Below, in pieces: positions 1 through 8,946 of a stretch of 34,429 nt of DNA. The translations under genes were made by a program, and so were the position numbers. This stretch comes from Stentor coeruleus. Its lineage: Eukaryota > Ciliophora > Heterotrichea > Heterotrichida > Stentoridae. The stretch spans positions 1 to 34,429 of the forward strand of contig MPUH01000797.1 of the NCBI GenBank assembly GCA_001970955.1, written 5' to 3'. How positions within the stretch are numbered: position 1 is the first letter of the stretch; the number at the start of each line of letters is the position of its first letter. A model generated the notes under the pieces. The model worked only from the letters and a program-made list of their open reading frames with translations, was not told the origin of the DNA and searched no databases.

Positions 1-836
1 GGGATATAATATACATATAGAAATATAGAATAAATAAAGGAAAAATCATAAAAATTTTTTAGAGATTCTTAGTGAGAAACTTAAAAAAAAGGAAAAATTA
101 AATGGTTTGTGAAGTTGGATTTTGGAGTTTAGGGAAAATTATAGGATTTTGGTAGGTGGATGATGCTGAGTAAGGATAATTATGCTAGAGGGGTAATAAT
201 TATTGGGTTGTTAAGTATTTTTGAAGATGTTTAAATACTTTTTATAATTATTTATTATAAAAGTGTAAGCTCGTAAACATAAGTTTTTATTAATCAGTAG
301 ATTAAGACATACCTTATAGAAAATAAGCATTTTTGCATTATGATGCCTGCAGTTGTACCTAAATTTTAATAGAATAAAATTATTACCTTATGATAATTAG
401 AGTTAATACAATAACTAATCTGATTAAAAATAAATATACAAACTAAAATAATAATTTGTAAATTCTTAGCACATCTACAGCTCAACGTATATTTAATAAC
501 ATTTAAAAATACGCTAATTCTTTAATCTTTTTGCGTTTAACCTAAAATAGTATCTATCTTCAAAAATAATTTTCCAACTAAAAACCTAAAAGTACATATC
601 TTAATTCTTACCCAAACTCTACAAAAATCAAACTCTTAAAACATTCCAAAATATCCTCCTCACCTTCAAATATCTTCAAAAATAACCATTATCCCTAATA
701 CACCAAATCCTTACATAATAAAATCATCACATCAAACATATCACAAAGTCTTAAAAATCTTTTTTTCTATACCCGAACTCTTCCTAAAAATCTCTTTCAA
801 AGTACTAAAATTAAATGCTTAATTCTTCAACAAATA
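1..836. other. intergenic DNA with a skew flip
   Basis: No gene is visible. Roughly the first 240 bases are G-rich and C-poor on the plus strand. From about 480 to 836 the plus strand is C-rich and almost free of G: a hand count of 601-780 gives about 49 C and 2 G. Elsewhere in this window that second pattern is the 5' flank of a plus-strand gene, which fits the gene starting at 837. The left part would be the 3' flank of a plus-strand gene, or the 5' flank of a minus-strand gene, outside the window. Confidence 0.5.
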
Positions 837-1388
837 ATGTCAAAAACCCGAGGAGGAAGTGCACCTTTCGGATACAAGCTCAGAAGTGAGAAATATCTTT
901 ATCAAGCAAGTGACTCTGAGATCAGGGCTGACCTTGAGAAGCTAAATTACTCATCCCAAGTAAAAAAGCTTCAAGACGAGCAAATAGTTGAAACTATTTT
1001 GCCTAAAAAACGTGAAGCTCCAGTTGAAGACTTAGATTATGTTGTTGATGGATTAGTAAAACTCATGACATTCAAGCCAAAAGAACAGAAAAAAAAACCT
1101 GTTACTATAGTTGAAAAAAAAAGTCCACCCCCACCGGTACAGACTGCTCCATCTACAATATCAACTTTACCTGTACCTCAGAACCCTCCAAATTATCCGA
1201 TGTCCTCAATGTATTCTTTATTTTCGCTTCATAATAATTTTGGTATTTCTGACATGCCACTGTATTCCCAACCTTTTTTTTATTCTGCACTTGGCATGAA
1301 CAATATCGTACAAATCCGCTCATCAGCGGACTGCCATTTAAAGCTTGCAAGATATATAAAAACACATAAATTAAATGTTAATCATTAA
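837..1388 (+). CDS. hypothetical Pro-rich protein, 183 aa
   Basis: I do not recognise this protein. It opens with a basic, Gly-containing head (MSKTRGGSAPFGYKL). A charged, probably helical stretch follows to about residue 90, then a Lys-rich run and a low-complexity Pro/Ser/Thr segment (KSPPPPVQTAPST) that is probably disordered. The C-terminal third is rich in Met, Ser, Tyr and Phe. There is no signal peptide or clear membrane segment. The start is the first ATG after a G-free leader, and the frame closes with TAA. The flanks support a real plus-strand gene: the sense strand is G-poor before it and C-poor after it. I see no intron of the kind found in neighbouring genes. Reality of the gene is fairly sure; function is unknown. 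Confidence 0.7.
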   Translation: MSKTRGGSAPFGYKLRSEKYLYQASDSEIRADLEKLNYSSQVKKLQDEQIVETILPKKREAPVEDLDYVVDGLVKLMTFKPKEQKKKPVTIVEKKSPPPPVQTAPSTISTLPVPQNPPNYPMSSMYSLFSLHNNFGISDMPLYSQPFFYSALGMNNIVQIRSSADCHLKLARYIKTHKLNVNH

Positions 1389-2932
1389 TATAAGAGATGC
1401 TATTGAGGATAATTTTGTGTGGAGAGTGTAGAAAAGGAGGTAGGTTGATAGAATTTTAATGGATTTAGTTGGTATATCATTGCTTGGGGGTGCTTTTTTA
1501 TTGTTGGAAATTTTTTATGAGGTGTTGATTGCGAGTTTTATGAATTTTATGTAAGGGTTAGTTTTTTTGGATAAAAAATTATTAGTTGAATACTAGAGTG
1601 GTTTATAAGGTTTTTTAAGATATTTAGGATTAGGGTTTTGTTATTTTTTGAGAAGATTTTAAGTTTGAAAAGTATAAAAAGTATAAAAATGATATTTATG
1701 TGGAGGTTAGGAATTTGTTATAAATTATGTGATCTAATGTTTGTTAAAAAAATTATTTACTAATCGTTATACTATAATGGTTTATTATGGCTGGCTTTTT
1801 GACTTATATTGACTTTGTTTTTTATTTGTATTGCTTTGCTTTATTTTTGCGTTTATAATCCAATTATTTCATTGCCATTTAATTATAAAAACGCCAAATT
1901 ATGTGATTAAACTGAAAGTGAATATTGATAAAAATATTAAGTTGGATTGATTTAGTTATATAAACTCTTACTGTTATAAATAATTTTTTAATTATATTCC
2001 CAAACTTTAAAATGCATTCGCAATTTAGTTTATGTTTGGCCTGGATTAAAAATAATTTAATCAATAATTTGTTTAATAAATCATATATTAAAAGTTGATT
2101 TTAGACAATTAATTTATTAGTACTCTCATTCATCAACTCAAAACTGGCCTGAAAATTTAAAAAGGCACTATAAAAGCATCTTCATAAATATTCACAGATT
2201 TTATTAATAATTCCTATTCTAAACTTTAATGAAATGAATAAACATCAGTTTTTGGCCTATTTTTAATCCCAGTTCAAGGTCGCAGCATAAGATTTTACAT
2301 CAATTTTTCAAAATAACACTCAACAATCTCCACTTAAATTTTAAATAAACTGCAGTCCTTTTCAACTACGTTCTATTGCATTTAATATTCTTTCAAGTTT
2401 TATAATTATTAGTATGGCTTAAGCATAAAAGTCTATTTTTTATTAAGATTTTTTTACTATTATTTAAGGTCTTAGTCCAAAAATAAATTCCTAATTTTTT
2501 TTACATAATAAAATTCAATTAAATCATCTTAAGAAGAAAGCACAAAAAAATATTTATCACTTCCCTCTAACCCTGCTATATTTAAATATAATAAACTAAG
2601 CTAAAATTACTTGTAAAATTTCTACTACAAAAATGTTTATAATAAAAATATACATAAGCCCAACTCCAAGTATAAAAACCTTTCTTCAATCAAATCATCA
2701 TACAAAATTAAAACCTTTCTTCATTCAAATCATCACACAAAATTAAAAACTCTACACAAAAAGATTAAAACCATAATTATACATATTATTAAATAATTTC
2801 TTATAGAATCTATAAATTGGTAACTTTTTATCTATAAAGTTTAGAAATATCAGCATGAATTTCCTATAAAACCACTAAATACTATCTCTTTAATCACACT
2901 AATTATCAGACGTACAAAAAAGTATCGATAAT
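1389..2932. other. intergenic DNA between two plus-strand genes
   Basis: No supportable gene. The stretch 1390-1740 is G-rich and nearly C-free (hand count of 1501-1680: about 40 G and 2 C), the 3'-flank pattern of the gene before it. The stretch from about 2100 to 2930 is C-rich and G-poor, the 5'-flank pattern of the methyltransferase gene. The transition lies near 1800-2100. A small minus-strand ORF at 1879-2064 is low-complexity AT sequence and is not called. A 35-nt tandem duplication lies at 2675-2744. Confidence 0.5.
2675..2744. repeat. 35-nt tandem duplication, two copies
   Basis: Copies at 2675-2709 and 2710-2744 both start AAAACCTTTCTTCA and differ at two positions by eye. They lie in the G-poor 5' flank of the methyltransferase gene, about 190 bases before its ATG. 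No N marks the junction, so this looks like a genuine local duplication. Confidence 0.75.
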
Positions 2933-3829
2933 ATGGAAGAGAACTGGGATAAACTTTATATTTACGGACCTGAACACTCTAAGTTCTGCAAGAATTTTAT
3001 AAGCAATATCCGTGAATCAAAAGAAAACCCTCACTTTTCAGACTTCGCCCCAATTGATATTCTCCATGCTTGTATGCATGAAGGTTTACAACATTTTTTA
3101 GTCCATGTGAGCTTAAAGCCTGAATCTCATATACTAGACATAGGCTGTGGATTAGGTGGATCCTGCCGATTTCTAGTAAATGCAGGATATAAAGCTACAG
3201 GCATAGATGTTTTAGCTCATTATATTGATTTAGCAAAGGAAATAACAGATTTGGTAGGTATGCAAGATAATGCTCAGTTTTTCAATATAAACATAAATGA
3301 GTCAGGTGTTGGCAACAGCTTTGATGTAGTTTTGTTTATTGTTGTACTTTTGATTATTCCTTTAGATTTACCTGCTATAAGAGCTTATGAATGCTTGAGA
3401 AGCGGAGGAGTGGTATATGTTGAAGATTATTACTTTTCTAAAAAGGAACCATTGACAGAAGAAGAAAGAGAATTTATGCATGAATATCATAAAATACCTT
3501 TTAGAACCAAAGAGCAGTTCTTTTCAATGTTCCAAAGAGCAGGATTTGAAATAGAAGAATTGGAAGACTTCAGCATAAACTGGTCAGAATATGCTTGGAA
3601 TCGATCAGAGCGGATTCTCAAAAAGCATATTGAAAACCCTAATTATAACGAAGAAGAAATAAAAATCTATGGAACAATCGCACCAAAATTACTTTCTCAT
3701 ATGGAACATTACTCACAAGAAGTCCTGGTAGCTAAGTTCCCACTTACTTGCCAAAGAATAGGGGCTGATTATGCTTATAAAAAAGATAAACTAGTTGGGA
3801 TCATTCGTTTTATAGCCAAGAAAATTTAG
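2933..3829 (+). CDS. class I SAM-dependent methyltransferase
   Basis: This 298-residue protein has the Rossmann-like fold of class I S-adenosylmethionine methyltransferases. Motif I is ILDIGCGLGG at residues 67-76, the Gly-rich SAM-binding loop. The acidic residue that usually contacts the ribose is in GIDV at 90-93. A later strand carries LRSGGVVYVEDY at about 155-166, where many relatives have LKPGG. Length and layout resemble small-molecule methyltransferases of the phosphoethanolamine or sarcosine/dimethylglycine N-methyltransferase type, but the substrate cannot be read from sequence; the loop before LRSGG is unusually hydrophobic (FIVVLLIIP). No signal peptide is seen, so it is probably cytosolic. 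The start is the first in-frame ATG, after a G-poor leader; the stop is TAG. Fold assignment is secure, substrate open. Confidence 0.88.
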   Translation: MEENWDKLYIYGPEHSKFCKNFISNIRESKENPHFSDFAPIDILHACMHEGLQHFLVHVSLKPESHILDIGCGLGGSCRFLVNAGYKATGIDVLAHYIDLAKEITDLVGMQDNAQFFNININESGVGNSFDVVLFIVVLLIIPLDLPAIRAYECLRSGGVVYVEDYYFSKKEPLTEEEREFMHEYHKIPFRTKEQFFSMFQRAGFEIEELEDFSINWSEYAWNRSERILKKHIENPNYNEEEIKIYGTIAPKLLSHMEHYSQEVLVAKFPLTCQRIGADYAYKKDKLVGIIRFIAKKI

Positions 3830-5029
3830 ATAGAAAATAGTTATTTCGATTAAATTATTTTTTAAGTAAGCTTAGGCTAAAAGTATTTTGCTATTAGAAA
3901 TAATATATTTTTGAAGAACACAGAGAGATTTTTGATAGGATTTGGCTTGGAGGTAAATAAGATATTCATGGTTTTGTATTTTGCTATATGCTTAACATAG
4001 AATTTTCGATGAAAAAAAATAATTTATCATATACGAAAATAATTAAGAGTTTTGGTTATTTAGATTTTCAAATTGAAAACTATAAAATATAATTTGATTA
4101 ATTTAGATGATCTATGTGGGTGTTAGCTTTAATTAGGGTGCTATTTTTTCTATATAATAATGATAGGATATATAATGCTGATTATTATATGGGAATATCG
4201 AATTTAAAACTTATTTTTTTTAATTTTATAAAAACCGCATTTCTAAGTGCATAATTGTATAAAATACAACTTAGTATAAAAGATAAGGTTTCCTAAATTA
4301 ATGAATTTATCTGATGCAGACAATAATAATCATATCCTTTTATGCAAAACTGAGAATCATAGCAATTATGTTTCCATTTTCAATAATAACTGAAATTCCT
4401 TATATAATTTCTGAGCTGATTGAACTTCTTCTAATTTGATTTCCTAGAAATTGAAAATAAATCTAGAATCTTTCAATACTGTTATAATATATAAGATAAA
4501 AGTCCTTAGGTATAAAATAGATCAATATAATCTAATGTAATTGTAACTTTGGGTTGTGATGAAAAGGAAAAAGCAGATTAGCTCCAAGATAGATATGTTC
4601 TAAGCATTATTTATAGCCCCAATCTAAATCGTATGATTTGCAAATTTTGCCTTGGATTGAAAGGCAGTCAGTATTTTCTAGTTTANGGTTGTGATGAAAA
4701 GGAAAAAGCAGATTAGCTCCAAGATAGATATGTTCTAAGCATTATTTATAACCCCAATCTAAATCGTATGATTTGCAAATTTTGCCTTGGATTGAAAGGC
4801 ATCAGTATTTTCTAGTTTNGAAAGGCAGTCAGTATTTTCTAGTTTAAAAAAACCTGATATTTTTATTTAGATTTCGCTATAGCTTTCCATTATTTAATAT
4901 TTTTATTAGATTGTTTTATAGATTATATGATTTTATATATGATTACATATAGATATATATTAAAATGCTAAAAAAGCTAGTATAAGCCTCTCTTCTTATA
5001 TAATATATAAAAGTTAATGAATTATCTAG
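3830..5029. other. intergenic DNA between convergent genes
   Basis: No coding region can be supported. The first 400 bases are G-rich and C-poor, the 3'-flank pattern of the preceding plus-strand gene. The middle holds an N-marked duplication (4552-4844), probably an assembly artefact. The region contains two short telomere-like G-rich words (4118-4126 and 4133-4140). Confidence 0.45.
4552..4844. repeat. N-marked duplication (probable assembly artefact)
   Basis: A block of about 134 bases at 4552-4685 is followed by a single N (4686), a near-identical copy at 4687-4818, a second N (4819) and a partial third copy of the block's end at 4820-4844. Copies differ by one substitution and one missing base by eye. 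A lone N between repeated sequences suggests contigs whose overlapping ends were not merged, possibly two alleles. Confidence 0.8.
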
Positions 5030-6664
5030 TTAAAAATGACCTTTCAACTCCAACCTAGGATCTTTTTCAAACGCCACAGGTCTCGATCCAAGCATTTTCT
5101 GTCTTTCAATCTCGCTTTTGGCAAGTTTCAACCCAAGTTCTTGAATTTTCTCATTCCCCTGCTTAACTTTCAGTTTATATTCTCTAGCTTTAGCTTTAAA
5201 AAACCCAGCTTGCGACTCAGAATTCTTAAGTTTTTCCTCTAAACCTCTAATATCCTCATTAAACCCTCTCAAATTATCCGCTTTTTCCAACCTCATCTCC
5301 ATTTGTTGGATTTTCGATACAAAATTTTCATTGCTTTTCATAGCTTCATTATACCTTAAAGACAAACCTTTCAAATCATTCTGATATCTTTCAATTTCTT
5401 CATTTTTACTAGAAAAGTTCTCTTTATACAAATCAATTTCTTTTGTCATTGCCGTATTTTTACTTTCTTGTAGCCTAAGATCTTCTTTCAAATTGCTAAT
5501 CTCTTGTTTTTTTCTTTCAATTTCATGTTTAAATTCCCTTTCTTGGTTTTGAGAATTCGAAGTCATTTCACGTATTTTCTGCTCATAAACATCAATTTGT
5601 TTTTGTAGTTTTTCCCTTTCATCTTTATCTTTATTAAACTTTTCTTTTTCAGTTTTCAGTGTTTCTCTAAATTTGTTTTCAGATTGAGCTTCTTTTTCAA
5701 ATGTTTTTCTTTGAAGTTCAGCTATTTCTTCTTTATTATGTGTGATTTGTGTCTCAGCTGATTCTAGATTTGTTATATAGCTTTCAAGATCTTTTTTTAA
5801 AGTCCCAATTTCTTGTTGTTTTACTTCTAATATGAGTTTAAGTTTATGGACTTGGTCGATTAAATCTTTGTTTTGGAGTTCAAGACGGTCTCTTTCTATA
5901 TTCCCAAGTCTGACTTTGTTTTTTTCTTCTTCAGCTTCTCTTCCAAGTCGGACTTTTACCTCGTTTTTTTCGTTTTTTTGGATTTCTAAGCGTTTTTTCA
6001 CATCTTCGAGTTCTTCGTAGAGTTTTTCGTTTTTGATTTTCTGCTCTTCTCGATCACGTTTTAATGACCGGATTGTTTCTTTGTCTGTGCTGTCTTCGAT
6101 TTTTTCTTGTAGATGTTGGATTTCACTAAACAAATGCGTTGTTTCTTTTGAATAGCGTTCTTTTATATCACGAATTTCCTTTTCAGTCTCTGTTTTATAT
6201 GAGTTGTATTGTAGCTGGGATAAATCTAGCTTGCGGGTAAGGTCGTAAATCTGAGACTGTAGCCTTGAAATCTCATCTTCTTTATTGTCTAAAGCAATCT
6301 TCATAGGTCCTTCAATTTCATTTACCAGTCTTAATCTTAGAATTTCAGTGTCAATTGGAGGGATCATTTTGCTTTGAATTTCTTCGAATTCTCTTTTTCC
6401 TTGTTCTAATGAAGATTTTAATTTTTGTACATAAGTTTCATAGTAATTTTCAGTTTCTTTTCGAGCTTTTACAGCATCAACACATTTTAAATTGGCTTCT
6501 TGGGCATCTTTTTTTACCCGCTCGTGATGCAGTTTGAACTCTTCATGAACTCTTCTTAGACCTTCGTAGTCTGAGTTTTTCCTTTCAAGCATCTCACGGG
6601 TTGTCGCTAAGGCTTTTCTTAACTCGTTATTTTCGTCTAGTAATGCATCGTAAGTCCGGTCCAT
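5030..6664 (-). CDS. coiled-coil protein, CEP83-like
   Basis: A 544-residue protein that is almost entirely charged coiled coil with no membrane segment. Residues about 100-140 contain TEILRLRLVNEIEGPM followed by an acidic, Arg-rich stretch. This resembles the conserved LELLRAQIQQELETPM region of vertebrate CEP83 (CCDC41), the protein that anchors distal appendages of the mother centriole and docks basal bodies. The order (short N-terminal coil, this motif, long coil) also matches, though the protein is shorter than the roughly 700-residue human one. The tail carries FFKAKAREYKLKVKQ, then a basic, less ordered end. A basal-body role would suit a ciliate covered in cilia. The call rests on one motif plus architecture; other centrosomal coiled coils are possible. 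The start is ATG at 6664 after a C-poor flank, and the stop is TAA. Confidence 0.72.
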   Translation of the reverse strand: MDRTYDALLDENNELRKALATTREMLERKNSDYEGLRRVHEEFKLHHERVKKDAQEANLKCVDAVKARKETENYYETYVQKLKSSLEQGKREFEEIQSKMIPPIDTEILRLRLVNEIEGPMKIALDNKEDEISRLQSQIYDLTRKLDLSQLQYNSYKTETEKEIRDIKERYSKETTHLFSEIQHLQEKIEDSTDKETIRSLKRDREEQKIKNEKLYEELEDVKKRLEIQKNEKNEVKVRLGREAEEEKNKVRLGNIERDRLELQNKDLIDQVHKLKLILEVKQQEIGTLKKDLESYITNLESAETQITHNKEEIAELQRKTFEKEAQSENKFRETLKTEKEKFNKDKDEREKLQKQIDVYEQKIREMTSNSQNQEREFKHEIERKKQEISNLKEDLRLQESKNTAMTKEIDLYKENFSSKNEEIERYQNDLKGLSLRYNEAMKSNENFVSKIQQMEMRLEKADNLRGFNEDIRGLEEKLKNSESQAGFFKAKAREYKLKVKQGNEKIQELGLKLAKSEIERQKMLGSRPVAFEKDPRLELKGHF

Positions 6665-7297
6665 TTAAATTATATTTGAAAGATTTAGGTTGGGTATAGG
6701 AATTGATGGGTTTTTTTGGAGATTATTTGATGAGTTTTTAGATAGGATTTTTGTGATTATGAGGATCTTAGGTGATTTTTAAGAAAAAACTGGCTTTAAG
6801 TTGGATAAAGTTGAAGGGTTTTGTTTTGCAGATGATTTTTTGCGTTTATTTGCCTTCGCTTTTGATGATTTCNATGAGGATCTTAGGTGATTTTTAAGAA
6901 AAAACTGGCTTTAAGTTGGATAAAGTTGAAGGGTTTTATTTTGCAGATGATTTTTTGCGTTTATTTGCCTTGGCTTTTGATGATTTATATTGAGGTTATT
7001 TGTGTATTTTTAGTTATAGTTTGTAATATAAAATTGGAAAATTTTTAAGTTTTATTTGCTGGAGAATTTAAAGATGTTATCGTTAGAATCGCCTGGAGTT
7101 GTTTTTTTAGCAATAAATTTATTTACCTACAGCCAAATATCAAATCAAATCCTCAGCCAAAACCAACAACTCATATCATTTTTAGAACTACTTTCACAAC
7201 TTCTTATAACTTTCTCCCTTACAATAACAGCCTTCCTCATTTTTTTCAAATCAAACTCTCAAAGTTAAATCCACAATTCACTCACTTTTTTTCAAAT
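6665..7297. other. intergenic DNA with skew flip near 7110
   Basis: From 6665 to about 7100 the plus strand is G-rich and C-poor, the 5'-flank pattern of the minus-strand CEP83-like gene. From about 7110 to 7297 it is C-rich and G-poor, the 3'-flank pattern of a minus-strand gene, which fits the small gene at 7298-7486. The short plus-strand ORF at 7056-7268 straddles the flip and is not called. Confidence 0.5.
6759..6986. repeat. N-marked duplication of about 113 nt
   Basis: The block at 6759-6872 is repeated after an N (6873) at 6874-6986 with about two substitutions by eye. It lies in the 5' flank of the CEP83-like gene. It looks like an unmerged contig overlap or two alleles joined end to end. 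Confidence 0.8.
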
Positions 7298-7486
7298 TTA
7301 AACCCAACATTTTCTCTTAACTTCTCTATAAATATCTTCAAGAAACACATAAGTAATTCTCTTAATAATTTCTTCCATATCTCTTCTTTCACCAATATCC
7401 CTACTTTCCTCCCAATCATTTCTATTATCCTGAATTTCAACTTGTATATAAACACTTTCCTTTTTCTTCCCAGATCCGCATCCCAT
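7298..7486 (-). CDS. small protein with MGCGSGKKK N-terminus, 62 aa
   Basis: A short acidic/basic protein I cannot name. Its N-terminus, MGCGSGKKK, fits a dual lipidation signal: Gly2 for N-myristoylation, Cys3 for palmitoylation and a polybasic patch. This would tether it to a membrane. The body is mostly charged and probably helical (EESRDIGERRDMEEIIKRI). Codon use is unlike the surrounding flanks, and the plus-strand skew to the left (C-rich, G-poor) is what is seen 3' of minus-strand genes. The small size leaves some doubt. It could be complete or the first exon of something longer, but no GT-AG 15-mer of the local type follows. Confidence 0.5.
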   Translation of the reverse strand: MGCGSGKKKESVYIQVEIQDNRNDWEESRDIGERRDMEEIIKRITYVFLEDIYREVKRKCWV

Positions 7487-7609
7487 ATTTATCTTAAAGC
7501 CATTTAGAATCTAAATTTAATCTAACTAATCAATATAATCATGATACTTCTTTCCAATATATTGATTACTAAAACTCGTTAGATTTTTTATTTATTGAAA
7601 TAAATTCAA

Positions 7610-7921
7610 TCATATTGTCAAAATATAGTTGTTAATAACTAAATTTACTAGATTTTCAGATGAAATTTCTGGATTCCCAAGCACAGGGTCAGTTAGAATA
7701 TTGTTTTTAACATAATCATCAGCTTTTTTCATTTCAATTTCCTCTTTGGCTTGTCTATTAGAGTTTTCTTTCAATTTTATGTAAGGTTTAAGCAGAGGTA
7801 TTGAGATGAAAATCTTAAAGTATCGGGCTATGTTTGTAATTCTACACATTTTGAAGTAAAAATCTTTGAGAAAATGATTTCGGCCTTGGGACTCAAGTTC
7901 ATATTTTCTTTCGTTGAAATC
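7610..7921 (-). CDS. hypothetical protein, N-terminus unresolved
   Basis: The minus-strand frame ending at 7610 stays open up to 7921, just past an in-frame TAA at 7922-7924. An ATG inside it (7849) gives 79 residues, but the upstream open part also looks coding (NERKYELESQG, NHFLKDFYFK). The protein is basic and helical, with a hydrophobic patch ARYFKIFISIPLLKPY and a charged tail (KEEIEMKKADDYVKNN). I do not recognise it. DNA to the right (7960-8400) is G-rich and C-poor, the 5'-flank pattern of a minus-strand gene, so a gene starting near 7925-7960 is expected. I could not find a 15-nt intron that joins the frame to an upstream ATG, so the true start is open. Confidence 0.45.
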   Translation of the reverse strand, partial: DFNERKYELESQGRNHFLKDFYFKMCRITNIARYFKIFISIPLLKPYIKLKENSNRQAKEEIEMKKADDYVKNNILTDPVLGNPEISSENLVNLVINNYILTI

Positions 7922-7924
7922 TTA

Positions 7925-8946
7925 ATTGATTCTTCTCGAATGCACATCTGAAAAGCTTTTTTATGTAGTTCCAGAATGTTATTTATATGGAAGGTAATAT
8001 GAGAAATGTTATTAGAAGGTTATGAATTTTTTATTTAATTTTTTAGGTAAGGGTTCAAGATATTAGGGTATGAGTCTCTTGGATGAGCTTGAGAATAAAA
8101 TTTGAGGAAATAAAATATTGAAAAAAGTAAGCTGAGAAAATAGAGGATTTTATAGTATAATCATGATGTAAATCAAGCTTATATAGAAAAGCTAAAGAGC
8201 AAAGTATTTCTATGAAATTTTTGATAAAAGATATTTATTTTGAGATTTTTTAAATACTAGCATGCTTTAAGTTTTTTTTAAANTATTTATTTTGAGATTT
8301 TTTAAATACTAGCATGCTTTAAGTTTTTTTTAAAAAAGCTGTTGGACTCAAGTTTGATTCAGGTGATGATTTTTTTTAGTTCTGTTAATTATTGATAGGT
8401 ATTGTGAGTATTACCTGCACCTAATACCGTAATTGATATAAAAATACACATCAAAAGCACAAGTCTTGAATCTAATTCAACAACCTGTAAAAGCAAATTT
8501 TATATATATAACCTATTTTCACTCTTTCCAAATTTCTATAATTATTTATCACACTCAGAAAATATCCCATTTCTCATTAAAATTCTCCCAATATTATCCT
8601 TGTGACAGCCTTTCGCTTTCATCATTAACCAGGAAAACTAATACTTTTTATATTTTTTTAAAACTATACTTATTTTATACCGAAATTTCTCATAACACTC
8701 TTATCACTTTATAAAATAATCTCCACAACACAATATAAAACACTTAAGTTATATTTTCAAGCTTAAAATTTCCAAATACTACAAAATAATTATCTTATTT
8801 CATTACAAAACAAAACTTTTAAATAATTTTCATATATAATTCACTAAATAGAATCGTTGATGCTTATAGTAAAACAATTTTCTTTTATGAATCAAAAGTA
8901 AAACTCCAATATGAAAAAAAAATATAATAAAATTAAACAGTATCTT
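7925..8946. other. divergent intergenic region with skew flip near 8410
   Basis: From about 7960 to 8400 the plus strand is G-rich and C-poor, matching the 5' flank of a minus-strand gene to the left. From about 8410 to 8910 it is C/A-rich and almost G-free, matching the 5' flank of the plus-strand kinase gene. A divergent promoter region is inferred. A plus-strand ORF at 8466-8714 is low-complexity and sits in the G-free flank, so it is not called. Confidence 0.5.
8232..8334. repeat. N-marked duplication of 51 nt
   Basis: The block at 8232-8282 is repeated exactly by eye at 8284-8334 after a single N at 8283. It has the same look as the other N-marked duplications and is probably an unmerged assembly overlap. 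Confidence 0.8.

Noticed and set aside
1879..2064. Minus-strand ORF of 61 codons
   Set aside because: Low-complexity AT translation, no flank support and no recognisable motif.
7056..7268. Plus-strand ORF of 70 codons with hydrophobic stretches
   Set aside because: It spans a skew flip between the 5' flank of one minus-strand gene and the 3' flank of another; its composition is that of flank DNA and it matches nothing.
8466..8714. Plus-strand ORF of 82 codons before the pseudokinase
   Set aside because: It lies wholly in the G-poor 5' flank and encodes low-complexity Ile/Tyr/Phe/Ser sequence; an open frame is easy in such DNA.
8911..8946. Upstream ATG of the pseudokinase
   Set aside because: It adds a Lys-rich dozen residues ahead of MGCSNS and would bury a typical CDPK lipidation start.
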